In this document: piece by piece, positions 17,160 through 26,392 of the stretch
How the letters are laid out: the number at the start of each line of letters is the position of its first letter
How positions within the stretch are numbered: position 1 is the stretch's first letter
From: Rhizobium sp. CF122
GTDB lineage: Bacteria > Pseudomonadota > Alphaproteobacteria > Rhizobiales > Rhizobiaceae
Direction of reading: 5' to 3'
Length of the DNA stretch: 64,000 nt
NCBI RefSeq assembly: GCF_000282035.1
Contig: NZ_AKKA01000071.1
Location: 1-64,000 of the forward strand
Notes under the pieces: generated by a model
The model's database searches: none
Seen by the model: only the letters and a program-made list of their open reading frames with translations
What the model was told of the DNA's origin: nothing
Translations under genes and position numbers: made by a program

Positions 17160-18551
17160 ATGGAACTTGACCTGAATTCCGTCCGCCTTGCCTCCAAACA
17201 AAAAGTTTCTGTTCTAGACAATTACTATCCGAGCACCGAGGCCCGTCGATATCGTGTGAGCATTTTCGGCGCCGGCTACGTCGGTTGCGTTTCCTCGGCA
17301 TGCCTCAGCAAGGACGGCTTTGCCGTCGTCGCTGTTGATCCAGACCAGTTCAAAGTCGAGCGTCTTGCCGGAGGTGAGGCGCCGATCGTCGAGCCGGGCC
17401 TGGATGAGTTGCTGCAGAGCGCGCACGCCAACGACCTGCTGAGCGCAACCCACTCGGCAACGGACGCCATCAACGATACCGACATCTCATTTTGCTGTGT
17501 CGGAACGCCGAGCCTGCCGGATGGCACACTGAACACCAATCACGTTCGCCAGGTCTGCGAAGACATCGGCAGGGCGCTGCGGCATAAGGCCGAGTTTCAT
17601 ATCGTCGTCATGCGCTCGACCATCCTTCCGGGGACCATGGAAGAGCTCGTCATTCCAACCTTGGAAAAGGCCTCAGGGAAGATCGCCGGACGTGATTTCG
17701 GCGTTGCCTACTATCCCGAATTCCTTCGCGAAAGCACGGCGATCGCCGACTACTACAAGCCCGGCGCCATCGTGTTCGGGCAGTATGCGGACGACACGCG
17801 CTCCATTGATGCGCTCAAGGCTCTTGTCAGCCATATTGGCGTCGCACCGCATGTCATTCCGATGCGCAGCGCCGAGATCGTGAAGTACGCCAACAACTGC
17901 TGGCATGCCGTCAAGATCAGCTTCTCGAATGAGATCGGCAATATCTGCAAGGCCAAGAGCATCGACAGCCATGTCGTCATGGACGTGCTGTGCTCCGACA
18001 CGCGCCTCAACATATCCCGCGCCTATATGAAACCGGGCTTCGCCTATGGCGGCTCCTGCCTTCCAAAGGATCTGCGGGCGTTAACGGCACTTGGCCGCTC
18101 AATGAACGTGCCGACACCGGTCTTGGACGCCGCACGCCTTGCCAATGTCGTGCAGATCGACCACGCGCGTGCGCTGGTCGACGCATCATCGCATGAAGCG
18201 ATCGGCTTTATCGGTGTGACCTTCAAGGCCGACACGGATGACCTTAGGGAAAGCCCACTGCTTGAACTCGTCGAGGGTTTTCTGGGCAAGGGCAAGGACG
18301 TGTCGATCTACGATCCGCATGTTGCCAGGGATGCGAGCCAGGGCCGTAACTTTCTCAAGCACATCGCGCCGCTACTCCACGACAACATCAAGGATGTCAT
18401 CGCGAGATCCGAAGTCATCGTGGTCGGCAACAAATACCCGGGTCTCAAGGATGCGATCGAGACCGCTGGTAAACCGGTGACGGTCATCGATCTGGCACGC
18501 ATCGAAAAGCCGGAAAACAAAAACGTCGTCTATCACGGCCTGTGCTGGTGA
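17160..18551 (+). CDS. algD: GDP-mannose 6-dehydrogenase (AlgD-like)
   Basis: A 463-residue cytosolic nucleotide-sugar dehydrogenase. It has the N-terminal NAD-binding motif FGAGYVG (~39), VGTPS, MRSTILPGT, the conserved PEFLRESTAI, and the catalytic-Cys motif YGGSCLPKD near residue 300. The C-terminal domain has FKADTDDLRESPLLEL and the terminal GLCW, which resembles the end of Pseudomonas AlgD. It would oxidise GDP-mannose to GDP-mannuronate, the alginate precursor. UDP-glucose dehydrogenases share the fold, but the internal motifs, the terminus and the alg8/alg44 neighbours favour AlgD. ATG 17160 is chosen because GAGG (17150-17153) is well spaced; ATG 17148 is an alternative. It carries ~35 extra N-terminal residues compared with Pseudomonas AlgD. 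Confidence 0.88.
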   Translation: MELDLNSVRLASKQKVSVLDNYYPSTEARRYRVSIFGAGYVGCVSSACLSKDGFAVVAVDPDQFKVERLAGGEAPIVEPGLDELLQSAHANDLLSATHSATDAINDTDISFCCVGTPSLPDGTLNTNHVRQVCEDIGRALRHKAEFHIVVMRSTILPGTMEELVIPTLEKASGKIAGRDFGVAYYPEFLRESTAIADYYKPGAIVFGQYADDTRSIDALKALVSHIGVAPHVIPMRSAEIVKYANNCWHAVKISFSNEIGNICKAKSIDSHVVMDVLCSDTRLNISRAYMKPGFAYGGSCLPKDLRALTALGRSMNVPTPVLDAARLANVVQIDHARALVDASSHEAIGFIGVTFKADTDDLRESPLLELVEGFLGKGKDVSIYDPHVARDASQGRNFLKHIAPLLHDNIKDVIARSEVIVVGNKYPGLKDAIETAGKPVTVIDLARIEKPENKNVVYHGLCW

Positions 18552-18560
18552 CGTGCTTAC

Positions 18561-18583
18561 GCTGGCCGCTTGGCGTGGCCGGC
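18561..18583 (+). other. Hairpin between algD and alg8
   Basis: A 9-bp stem GCTGGCCGC / GTGGCCGGC (with G-U pairs) and a 5-base loop, inside the 114-base gap after algD, without a U-tract. It could be an attenuator or processing site that sets algD expression relative to the rest of the operon. Confidence 0.45.
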
Positions 18584-18665
18584 GCACCTATTCAAAACAA
18601 AAGCAAAGGGAAGCCGGAGTGCTTCTCACACTGCATTGCATGCATAAACATCGAGGCAGGAACCG

Positions 18666-20321
18666 ATGCCAGGAATGCAATACGCTGACGGCTATGGGCC
18701 GGTTGCCGCACCAGTAGATCGTCTACTGGCGCCGTCGCCCGACGGCCGCGACGCCGGATCCGCTTCGTGGCTCGTCACCTGGAGTGAAAGCCTTGAAGCG
18801 CATCTCGCCTATATTGCGCTGATCCTTAGCATCGCTTGCATTACACCACTCGATAGTCTTGTCAGCGCCCATTCCGGTGCCCTTTTCGGCCTCGGCTTCC
18901 TCGCCGTCTGGCGCTACGGTTGGGGCCTTGCGCATTTTGTGCGCTCCAACATCTACCGCTCGATGGTCTTTCCCAAGATGCGCGCCGAGGCCGAGGATGC
19001 AATGCGCAAGAGCCCGGCCACCTTAGGCGATCAGCACGTCTTTTTCCTTGTCACCAGTTTCCGCATTGACGGCGATACGACGGCAGCCGTTTACCGCGCC
19101 GCGTTCGAAGCCGCAAAGCGTGCACCCGGTGGTGCCACCGTGGTCGCTTCGATCGTCGAAATGGGAGACCAGCGTCTCGTCAAGTCGCTCTACAGCCTGA
19201 TCTGCGGCGAAGACACCAATGTTCGCCTCGTCATCACGCGCATCGCCGGTACCGGCAAGCGCGATGCGCTGGCCTATGGCTTCCGTGCGATCTCGCGACA
19301 GGAGCCGACGGCCGACGATGTGGTGGCCGTCATCGACGGCGACTCGATCGTTCCACCTGATCTTGTCAGCAAATGCGTGGGCTTTTTCCGAGCGGACACC
19401 AGCGTCGGCGCACTCACGACAGATGAGGTCTCACGTGTCCATGGCAAGGCAAAGTTCCACATCTGGTACAGCCTGCGCTTCGCGCAGCGCCATATCCTCA
19501 TGTCGTCGAATGGGTTATCGCGCAAGGTGCTGACGCTGACCGGACGCATGTCGATGTTCAGGGCGTCGATTATCTGCAATCCCGATTTTGTCAGGCAGGT
19601 CGAATCCGACTACGTCGATCACTGGCGGTTCGGCCGGTTGAAATTCCTGACCGGAGACGACAAGTCGAGCTGGTTCTGGCTGCTGCGCAACCGCTACAAG
19701 ATGCTCTACATCCCCGACGTTGTCGTTGCGACCGTCGAGGAGCCTCCATCCAAATACTTCCTGCCGGCGGCGACACAACTGATGGTGCGCTGGTTCGGCA
19801 ATATGCTGCGTACGAATTCACGGGCGCTGGCACTGGGCCCGTCAAAGGTCGGCTTCTTCACGTGGTGGACGATCTTCGATCAGCGCGTCTCGATGTGGAC
19901 CTCGCTCGCGGGACTGGCAATGGTTCTCCTGGTCGGGGTGTTCGAAACGCCCTTCGCCTTCCTCATCTATCTTCTTTGGGTGCTTGCCACGCGCTACCTG
20001 CTGACGCTGATGCTGTTCAATTCACGCCGCCGCGTCTCGGCCTTCTATCCCTTCTTCATCTATTTCAATCAGATCTACGGATCGATCGTCAAAACCTACA
20101 TTTTCTTCCACCTGAACAAACAAAAGTGGACGCGCCAGAAGACGACGCTTGCAGATAGCCGGACACGCCTTCAAAGCCGCGCGCGCGAAGCTTCGTCAAC
20201 GCTTGTTCATGTCATCGCGATCGCGCTTTTCATAACGATTGTCGCCCTCGTCCTTGGGCAATTGGCAATTCCAGACGCATCGATACTTGCAATGGCCTAC
20301 GGGCTGGACCCGATTAATTGA
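18666..20321 (+). CDS. alg8: Alginate-type polymerase, family 2 glycosyltransferase (Alg8-like)
   Basis: A 551-residue inner-membrane processive glycosyltransferase. There are two N-terminal TM segments (~50-100) and a cytosolic GT-A domain with LVTSFRIDG, DGDS (224-227), TGDDKSSW (~329) and the product-binding QxxRW motif as QLMVRW (371-376). Three or more C-terminal TM segments follow, with HLNKQKWTRQK between them. These are the signatures of cellulose/hyaluronan/alginate synthases, and the DDK and MVRWFGNMLRTN stretches match Alg8 best. It would polymerise GDP-mannuronate and pass the chain to the periplasm with Alg44. An RBS (GGCAGG) precedes ATG 18666, and the next gene begins 10 bases after the stop. 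Confidence 0.9.
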   Translation: MPGMQYADGYGPVAAPVDRLLAPSPDGRDAGSASWLVTWSESLEAHLAYIALILSIACITPLDSLVSAHSGALFGLGFLAVWRYGWGLAHFVRSNIYRSMVFPKMRAEAEDAMRKSPATLGDQHVFFLVTSFRIDGDTTAAVYRAAFEAAKRAPGGATVVASIVEMGDQRLVKSLYSLICGEDTNVRLVITRIAGTGKRDALAYGFRAISRQEPTADDVVAVIDGDSIVPPDLVSKCVGFFRADTSVGALTTDEVSRVHGKAKFHIWYSLRFAQRHILMSSNGLSRKVLTLTGRMSMFRASIICNPDFVRQVESDYVDHWRFGRLKFLTGDDKSSWFWLLRNRYKMLYIPDVVVATVEEPPSKYFLPAATQLMVRWFGNMLRTNSRALALGPSKVGFFTWWTIFDQRVSMWTSLAGLAMVLLVGVFETPFAFLIYLLWVLATRYLLTLMLFNSRRRVSAFYPFFIYFNQIYGSIVKTYIFFHLNKQKWTRQKTTLADSRTRLQSRAREASSTLVHVIAIALFITIVALVLGQLAIPDASILAMAYGLDPIN

Positions 20322-20331
20322 GGGAGCGGAT

Positions 20332-21462
20332 ATGAACGTCGTAAAATTCGAAGCGGATGTACAACGCCAGCACGCACGCTACAAACTCCCGTTGAAATGC
20401 GTCATCGACGGATACCGATACAACTGCCTCGACTGGTCGGTCGGAGGCATAGGCGTTGCGACCGGAAAGACGGTCCTGCCCGAATTCAAAACGTTTCCGG
20501 TGGATCTTGAATTCCCCTTTGACGGCTTTGTGTTTACGCTGCGGGTCGATGCACAGGTTCGCTATTGCGACCCCGCGAAGGGACGCACGGGCTTCCAGTA
20601 CATGTCGCTGACGGAGGAAAAGCTCCGCTTTCTGCGCTATGTGCGTGATGCCCATCTGACTGGCGAAGTCATCACCCTCAACGACGTTCTCGATCTATCG
20701 AGCCGCTCCATCGATCCGCGTAGTCGGAAGAAGGATTCCGGCTCGCAACAACCGTCTTCTGCCGAGCGGCACAAGGCAGTGGCCAGGCGGATTCTGCGAA
20801 TTGCCGTGACGTCGATCCTCGGTCTCGGGGTACTGCTTTTTCTGTGGGGCGCGCTTTATCAAAGACTCTGGACCTTCCGTGCCGACGAGTCACTTGTGAC
20901 AATCGATTCCGCTGCCGTGATCGCACCATCGGACGGTGTCGTCACCAACATCGTGACACAAGGGGCAGTGAAGGCCGGTGATCCTGTGGCGACGATCCTG
21001 CCGACGGCCAACAACCGCAGCATTACCGTGCTGGCCCGTTGTGACTGTATCATTCAGGATGCTCAGGTAGGATTGGACAGCCAGGTCCGAGCCGGACAAC
21101 GGCTTCTTTCTCTCAGCATGCAAAACGCCAAGCCGCACGTCGTGGCGATGGTCGATTATTCCCAGGCCTTGCGTCTCTTTAGGGGCGCCCGTGTTCTGGT
21201 CGAGCTTCCGCATGGCGAACAAATCTCAAACGCGACCATCCGGGATCTGCCGAAGCTTACAAGCACCGATCTGGAGTCCGGCAACAAGATCCCGATCAAC
21301 ATCGACGTCGGAGACGCAGATCTCTCCTCCATCGTGGGAACGCCTGTGACGGTGCGGTTTGTGCAGTCGCCCTGGACGACCGCGAACCTGCCGGAAAAGC
21401 TGAACAACGCCGTCAGCACAAGCGGCACAGAGAGCCAACCTGCTGCCGAAACCAAGGGATGA
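20332..21462 (+). CDS. alg44: PilZ-domain c-di-GMP receptor and co-polymerase (Alg44-like)
   Basis: A 376-residue protein with the architecture of Alg44: a cytosolic PilZ domain (1-125), one TM segment (~160-183) and a periplasmic membrane-fusion-like domain (~195-355; APSDGVVTNIVTQGAVKAGDPVATI). The c-di-GMP contact residues are in place: R12xxxR16 and D34-x-S36-xx-G39. In Pseudomonas, c-di-GMP binding to Alg44 is required to switch on Alg8, so this polymer is probably under post-translational c-di-GMP control. ATG 20332 follows GGGAG (20322-20326) and is preferred over the upstream in-frame codon inside alg8. Confidence 0.92.
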   Translation: MNVVKFEADVQRQHARYKLPLKCVIDGYRYNCLDWSVGGIGVATGKTVLPEFKTFPVDLEFPFDGFVFTLRVDAQVRYCDPAKGRTGFQYMSLTEEKLRFLRYVRDAHLTGEVITLNDVLDLSSRSIDPRSRKKDSGSQQPSSAERHKAVARRILRIAVTSILGLGVLLFLWGALYQRLWTFRADESLVTIDSAAVIAPSDGVVTNIVTQGAVKAGDPVATILPTANNRSITVLARCDCIIQDAQVGLDSQVRAGQRLLSLSMQNAKPHVVAMVDYSQALRLFRGARVLVELPHGEQISNATIRDLPKLTSTDLESGNKIPINIDVGDADLSSIVGTPVTVRFVQSPWTTANLPEKLNNAVSTSGTESQPAAETKG

Positions 21463-21485
21463 GGGAGTTGAGGGAGTTAATGCGA

Positions 21486-24400
21486 ATGAGCAAAAAACGA
21501 TACCTCGCTGGATTGACCGCCTCGGTTTTGACCGCGACCGCCCTGTTCGGCGCAATCGCGACGTATCCTGCATACGCTCAGACATCGGATAGCGTTCAGC
21601 AGGTCGTCGAGAAAATCCGGCAATCTGTTCTGGATGTCGACAAGGCCAAGACACCTGCCGAGCGGATCAAAGCTTATGACCGCGCCCGCGACCAGCTTGC
21701 CGCACTTTCGGTGAGCGCGGAAGGTGGTGATGAGGCTGCCAAAGCGAGCATTGCCGACCTCGAGGCGGCCGGCATTACGCCTGATGTCGTCACGACAGGG
21801 ACGCTGAGCGCCACGCTTTCAAGCCTGACCGACAAGGGCGCCGACCCGGACGCACGCGTTACGACCAGGCTGAGGATCGACGACCTTATCGACGCCCTAT
21901 CGGCACCGGAACTCAAAGTATCGGCGCTGGCCGACTATGCGAGGCAGATCGCGAGCGACCACGATGCCGCTTTGACCCTCTTGGAAAGGGCAATCGATGT
22001 CAGCGTGCAGATCACCTCAGCTGAAGAGAAGAATGCCGCGCTTAACAACATCGCCCAGGTCGGCGCCTACGTCGAACCGAAGCTGACCTCGAACATCGTC
22101 AACAAGGCGGTCGGCGGCATGTGGCCGGCGCGCATGCGTGGCTTTGCCCGTTACGATATCGCCCTGCGGCTGCTTGGCGACAAGAAACTCGGCAAAAAGG
22201 AAATCAAGGACGCCAAATTCGACGACATCTCGGCGGCAGTGAAGGCCGAACTCAAGGCCGGCCGGATAGAACAAGCCCTGCTGTTTGCTCTATCCGTCGA
22301 TCCGGAGTCGTCCGAACACCGCGCCGACACCGTCAATGAGGTCCTGAGCGCGGCCCTCAAGGCGAATGCAGTGAACCTGTTCCCGGTTTTTGCCACGAGT
22401 TTGGCCGATCGAAGCGATCAGGAGGACCTCATCATCCGCATCGTCAAGAACCGTGTTGATGCCGACCGCCTGATCGACGCGACCGCAATGACTGAGGTGA
22501 TGGAAACCGGCCCGGGGCTTGCGGAGATCGACTTCACCCTTGCCTCCGAACTCAGTGATCGCGGCCTGGCGAAGATGGCCTCCCAGCAATACGACCGTGG
22601 CACGGAGATCGTCAAAGCACTAAGCGGCGATGCGAGGGAAGCGGCGCTGATTGCCGCTATCGGCGGAGCGACCGACCTCAAGCGGTTCGATGATGCCCAA
22701 GCCTTCGCAGATCAGCTCACCGACATGAAGGGCGCATCCAATGCCCTCGGCAACCTTGCCAAGGCGTTCGCAGACAGCGACGATTTGAAGAAGGCCGAAG
22801 CGCTTCTCCCTAAGATCACCACCCTCAAGGACCGTGAGCAGGCGCTCTCGGGCATAGGCCGCGCCAAGGCGCGAGAAGGAGACCTCGATGCCGCAACGAA
22901 GATCGCCGACGAGATAGCAAACGACGAAGACAAAGGCCGCGTGCAGTCGGAAATTGTCCGCGTCTGGGCACGCAATGGCAAGACCGACGATGCCATGGGC
23001 CTAGCAAGCTCCATCAAGGAACCGGAGTATCGTGTCGAGGCGCTCCTCCGGCTTGCCAAAGAGATATCCGGAAAGGACGGGGCCGAGAAGGCGGCCGATG
23101 TCGTCGACCAGGCGATCTCCTATGCAGGCGGGGTGGACAAGGCAGAGCAGCGTGATGACCTGTTCTTCGACATCATTGATTACTTATCGAAGTCCGACCA
23201 GATCGCGCTTGCCAAGAAGCTCGTCAGCAAGATTTCCGACGAGAAGCTGAAGGCGAAGGCAGCTGGACGCATCGCGAGCCGGGCTGCGTTGAAAGGTGAC
23301 ACGAAGACCGCCATCGCCTACTTCGACAGCCAGCCTGCGGCCAGCGACGAGCAACTGAAAGCCGAGGTCATGATCGCGGCCGCGAACGATCCGGCCTATG
23401 TCAGGACGGCCATCCTTGCCACCAAAGACATTCGCGATCCGATACTGCGTGTGGGCACGTTTCGCGCCATTGCCGAGGCGCAGTTGCGCCACCTTGACCG
23501 GCTCGGTTGGGGGCTGGGGAAGGGTGAAACGTCAGACTATAGAGACTGGCTGAAGAAGGCATCATTGGAGGCGAGAAACGAAGGCCTGCCCCAGCCCTCG
23601 AAGGCCGTCTTCAGCGATGGCCGTATGTCGCTGAAGACGACAGCCGTGATGAGCGCCCCACTCAGCAAGTATGGGTATCCCGACATAAGCAAGACGGCCG
23701 CAACGACGCGCTCGATGATACCGCTGCCGACACCGGGGCAGATCTCAATAACATTGGGAAACCTCAGTCCTTATGAAAGCAAGTTCATGGAGGACCTTGC
23801 AGCCGGATTTACCGGTCTTTCCCATGCCGCCCGCGCGCAAGGGCTTCTCTATCCGCGCATTATCGTCATTCAGAGCGGCACCTATACACTTGGTAGTCTT
23901 GCCATGCAGCTGGATAGCACGGCTGGCGAGCCGTTGGTCGAACGGGAGGGCGATATCGTCACGCTTCGCGCGCCACTGCTCGTTGGCGAGGGGGCCGCCT
24001 TGATCCTGTCCGGGCAGGAGGCTTCCGCCTATCGCTTGTCCGCCACCGCTGGCGCCTTTGTCGCGGTCGGCGGCAAACTTTATATTCAGGACACGACCGT
24101 AACATCGTGGGATGAGGCGCTGCAGAAGCCGCGCAATTCCAGCAAAGACACGCGTGGGGTATTCCGGCCCTTCATCGTCGGCTGGAGCAATTCCGAAATG
24201 TATATTGGCGGATCTGTTCTGGATTCGCTGGGATATGCAGCATCGAAGTCTTTCGGACTTACGTTCTCGGCCGGCCCGAAGACAATCGCCAAGGCTCGCG
24301 AACAATTGCGAAATCCGACGGGCATTGTCGTCGAGAACTATTTTCATAACTTCGAGTACGGCTTCTATTCCTACGAGGCCGACGACATCTCGCTCATCGG

Positions 24401-25229
24401 CAACGAGTACGCAAACAACGTCCTTTATGGCGTCGATCCGCACGACCGCTCGCATCGACTGCTGATCGCGCTCAACACCGCGCATGATACCATGGTGAAA
24501 CACGGCATCATCATTTCCCGCGGCGTCGATGCCAGCTGGCAGGTCGGCAACGTGGTGTTCCACAACAAGGGCTCCGGCCTGATGTTGGACCGTGACAGCG
24601 TGGATAACCTTGTCTATGGCAACCTTTCCTTCGAGAACGACCAAGATGGCCTGACGTTCTTCGAGAGTAGCTGCAATCTCGCAGTTGCCAACGCCTTCAT
24701 CGAGAATGGCCGCTCCGGCGTGCGCATGCGTAACAGCTGGGATATTGGCGTCCATGACAACGCCATCGTCCGCAACAAGCTCGAGGCAATCAGTGGCTAC
24801 ATCAGCGACCTGTCGCTCGCAGAGGATGAGCATAAGCGCGATCTGGTAATGGATCCCTATGTGCCACTGACGACGTTCACCGCGACGGACAACCTGATCG
24901 CTGCAAACGGCAAGGGGATAAAGGCTGCTGGCGTCTCGGGTGTCACGCTGGCAAAGAACGAATTCCGCAATCAGGAAGGGCGTCTGCTTGACGGCGACAC
25001 ACGCCCGTTTGAGGGACATGTGCTGCGATTCAATGGACATCAGGATGTAGCAATCGCATCTACCTGCCGTCCGCAGCGGCCGGCAAATTACGAATGTGCA
25101 TTCCGGGAGGCGGGGTTCCTGGGGGAGAACGATGCACTTTTCTTTGACAGCAAAACGTCCGGCAACTGCACGGACGCCCGCGGCTCCGTGCAATTCGAAA
25201 GTTTCCATGGAAAAGGAGACAACACTTGA
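21486..25229 (+). CDS. algG: Mannuronan C5-epimerase (AlgG-like) fused to a long N-terminal helical-repeat domain
   Basis: A 1247-residue periplasmic protein, more than twice the usual length of AlgG (~540). A signal peptide (cleavage after AYA, ~residue 31) leads into ~650 residues of TPR-like helical repeats; units such as AKAREGDLDAATKIADEIA recur every 35-40 residues. Residues ~770-1200 form a right-handed beta-helix (CASH-type) with the AlgG hallmark DPHDRSH (984-990), then KHGIIISRGV, GSGLMLDRDSVDNLV and NGRSGVRMRNS. It would convert mannuronate to guluronate in the nascent polymer. The repeat domain may do the scaffolding done by separate proteins in Pseudomonas. ATG 21486 is preferred to 21480 and 21459 on spacing from AGGGAG (21471-21476). 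Confidence 0.88.
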   Translation: MSKKRYLAGLTASVLTATALFGAIATYPAYAQTSDSVQQVVEKIRQSVLDVDKAKTPAERIKAYDRARDQLAALSVSAEGGDEAAKASIADLEAAGITPDVVTTGTLSATLSSLTDKGADPDARVTTRLRIDDLIDALSAPELKVSALADYARQIASDHDAALTLLERAIDVSVQITSAEEKNAALNNIAQVGAYVEPKLTSNIVNKAVGGMWPARMRGFARYDIALRLLGDKKLGKKEIKDAKFDDISAAVKAELKAGRIEQALLFALSVDPESSEHRADTVNEVLSAALKANAVNLFPVFATSLADRSDQEDLIIRIVKNRVDADRLIDATAMTEVMETGPGLAEIDFTLASELSDRGLAKMASQQYDRGTEIVKALSGDAREAALIAAIGGATDLKRFDDAQAFADQLTDMKGASNALGNLAKAFADSDDLKKAEALLPKITTLKDREQALSGIGRAKAREGDLDAATKIADEIANDEDKGRVQSEIVRVWARNGKTDDAMGLASSIKEPEYRVEALLRLAKEISGKDGAEKAADVVDQAISYAGGVDKAEQRDDLFFDIIDYLSKSDQIALAKKLVSKISDEKLKAKAAGRIASRAALKGDTKTAIAYFDSQPAASDEQLKAEVMIAAANDPAYVRTAILATKDIRDPILRVGTFRAIAEAQLRHLDRLGWGLGKGETSDYRDWLKKASLEARNEGLPQPSKAVFSDGRMSLKTTAVMSAPLSKYGYPDISKTAATTRSMIPLPTPGQISITLGNLSPYESKFMEDLAAGFTGLSHAARAQGLLYPRIIVIQSGTYTLGSLAMQLDSTAGEPLVEREGDIVTLRAPLLVGEGAALILSGQEASAYRLSATAGAFVAVGGKLYIQDTTVTSWDEALQKPRNSSKDTRGVFRPFIVGWSNSEMYIGGSVLDSLGYAASKSFGLTFSAGPKTIAKAREQLRNPTGIVVENYFHNFEYGFYSYEADDISLIGNEYANNVLYGVDPHDRSHRLLIALNTAHDTMVKHGIIISRGVDASWQVGNVVFHNKGSGLMLDRDSVDNLVYGNLSFENDQDGLTFFESSCNLAVANAFIENGRSGVRMRNSWDIGVHDNAIVRNKLEAISGYISDLSLAEDEHKRDLVMDPYVPLTTFTATDNLIAANGKGIKAAGVSGVTLAKNEFRNQEGRLLDGDTRPFEGHVLRFNGHQDVAIASTCRPQRPANYECAFREAGFLGENDALFFDSKTSGNCTDARGSVQFESFHGKGDNT

Positions 25230-26392
25230 AAAAGGCGGCTCATTCTCTCCTCGCGGTACGTAGCGGGATCGCCCTGGTCGCAGCCATTCTCAGCGCAACA
25301 GTGTTGCCGAGCTCGACACAGGCATCCGTAAGCCAAGCGGCGAACGGCGGCTATCAAGGGCTGTTTGATGTAAAGGCACGCAAGGCCTTTCTCGCGCAGA
25401 ATCCATCATCCAATGCGCGCAAGGCGTGCCTTGCGGTCGATGCCGACGCCAAATGGCTGAACATCGAGGTCATCAAGGGCCTGACGACCACGGAGGGATA
25501 CGGCACGGACCGGTCTGGCAACCAATACGCATGGGCGGTCATGGTTCTGTCCGGCCGCGCGCTCGCTGGCGATAAACGCGCCGAGGAAATGCTCAAGGCC
25601 TTTCTGTTGAAGTGGGCGGATGCCAGCGCATTCTCTGAAACCGAGAAAATTCACGACGCCTACTATGCTCTGAAACGCCTGATGCTGCCGACTGTGGTGG
25701 CCTATTCGATCATCCGCGACGGGCTTGGCGATGACGAGAAGCAGAAGCTAATCGCCTGGATCGATCCGCTGGTTCGACGCACCGATCAGATTTTCGAGGG
25801 AAGCGTCGACTATAACAATCACCGCTATCTGGCCGACAGCGTCCTGATGGCCTGGGGTAGCCTGACGGGTGACCAGGCACTCTACCAGAAGGGGCTCGAC
25901 CGCTTTCGCGTTATCCTGGATGACGCCCGCGCCGATGGCAGCCTGCCGCTGGAAACGCGTCGCGGTGCACGCGCACTCTGGTACATGCGCCAGTCGCTGA
26001 CCAGCATGACCGTCATGGCTGAAATTGCAGCGGGCGGGCAGGACGACTTGTTCGACGCGACAGCGGCCGATGGAAAGAAGAAATCCATGTGGACGGTCCT
26101 GTCCTACTGGATGAATGGCATGACCAACCCGATCCTGGTCAATGCCTACTCCGCCGAGAACTACATTCCAGGGCCGGAACAGGATTTCATGAAGCCGGAT
26201 TTCGGCTTCCTGGAAAACCGGGGCAACGGACGCCACTATCTCGCGTTCCTCGAAGCGCTCGCCGTTCATGAGCCGGCGAACTTCACTCAGCGGCGTGCAG
26301 GCGCGCTCCTTGAACGAGAAGGAGCAAACGAGCGTCCTCTCATCGATGAATTCGCCGGCGGCAACGCCACATGCTTCTGGAGGCTGGGATGA
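25226..26392 (+). CDS. algL: Periplasmic alginate lyase, polysaccharide lyase family 5 (AlgL-like)
   Basis: A 388-residue secreted protein (signal peptide to ~residue 33) of the alpha/alpha-barrel PL5 family. It has ATTxEGYG-like TTTEGYGTDRSGNQYAW, the catalytic pair N198-H199 in NNHRY, and R246 and Y253. The spacing from His (47 and 54 residues) equals that known for the Asn-His-Arg-Tyr quartet of Sphingomonas A1-III. It is therefore probably active, clearing periplasmic or misdirected polymer as AlgL does in Pseudomonas. The start is TTG 25226, supported by GGAG (25215-25218) and a four-base overlap with the algG stop. The next gene overlaps its stop as well. Confidence 0.9.
   Translation: MKKAAHSLLAVRSGIALVAAILSATVLPSSTQASVSQAANGGYQGLFDVKARKAFLAQNPSSNARKACLAVDADAKWLNIEVIKGLTTTEGYGTDRSGNQYAWAVMVLSGRALAGDKRAEEMLKAFLLKWADASAFSETEKIHDAYYALKRLMLPTVVAYSIIRDGLGDDEKQKLIAWIDPLVRRTDQIFEGSVDYNNHRYLADSVLMAWGSLTGDQALYQKGLDRFRVILDDARADGSLPLETRRGARALWYMRQSLTSMTVMAEIAAGGQDDLFDATAADGKKKSMWTVLSYWMNGMTNPILVNAYSAENYIPGPEQDFMKPDFGFLENRGNGRHYLAFLEALAVHEPANFTQRRAGALLEREGANERPLIDEFAGGNATCFWRLG

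Noticed and set aside
23745..25208. 487-aa minus-strand ORF opposite the AlgG beta-helix
   Set aside because: The plus strand encodes the AlgG motif DPHDRSH here; the antisense frame shows no domain.
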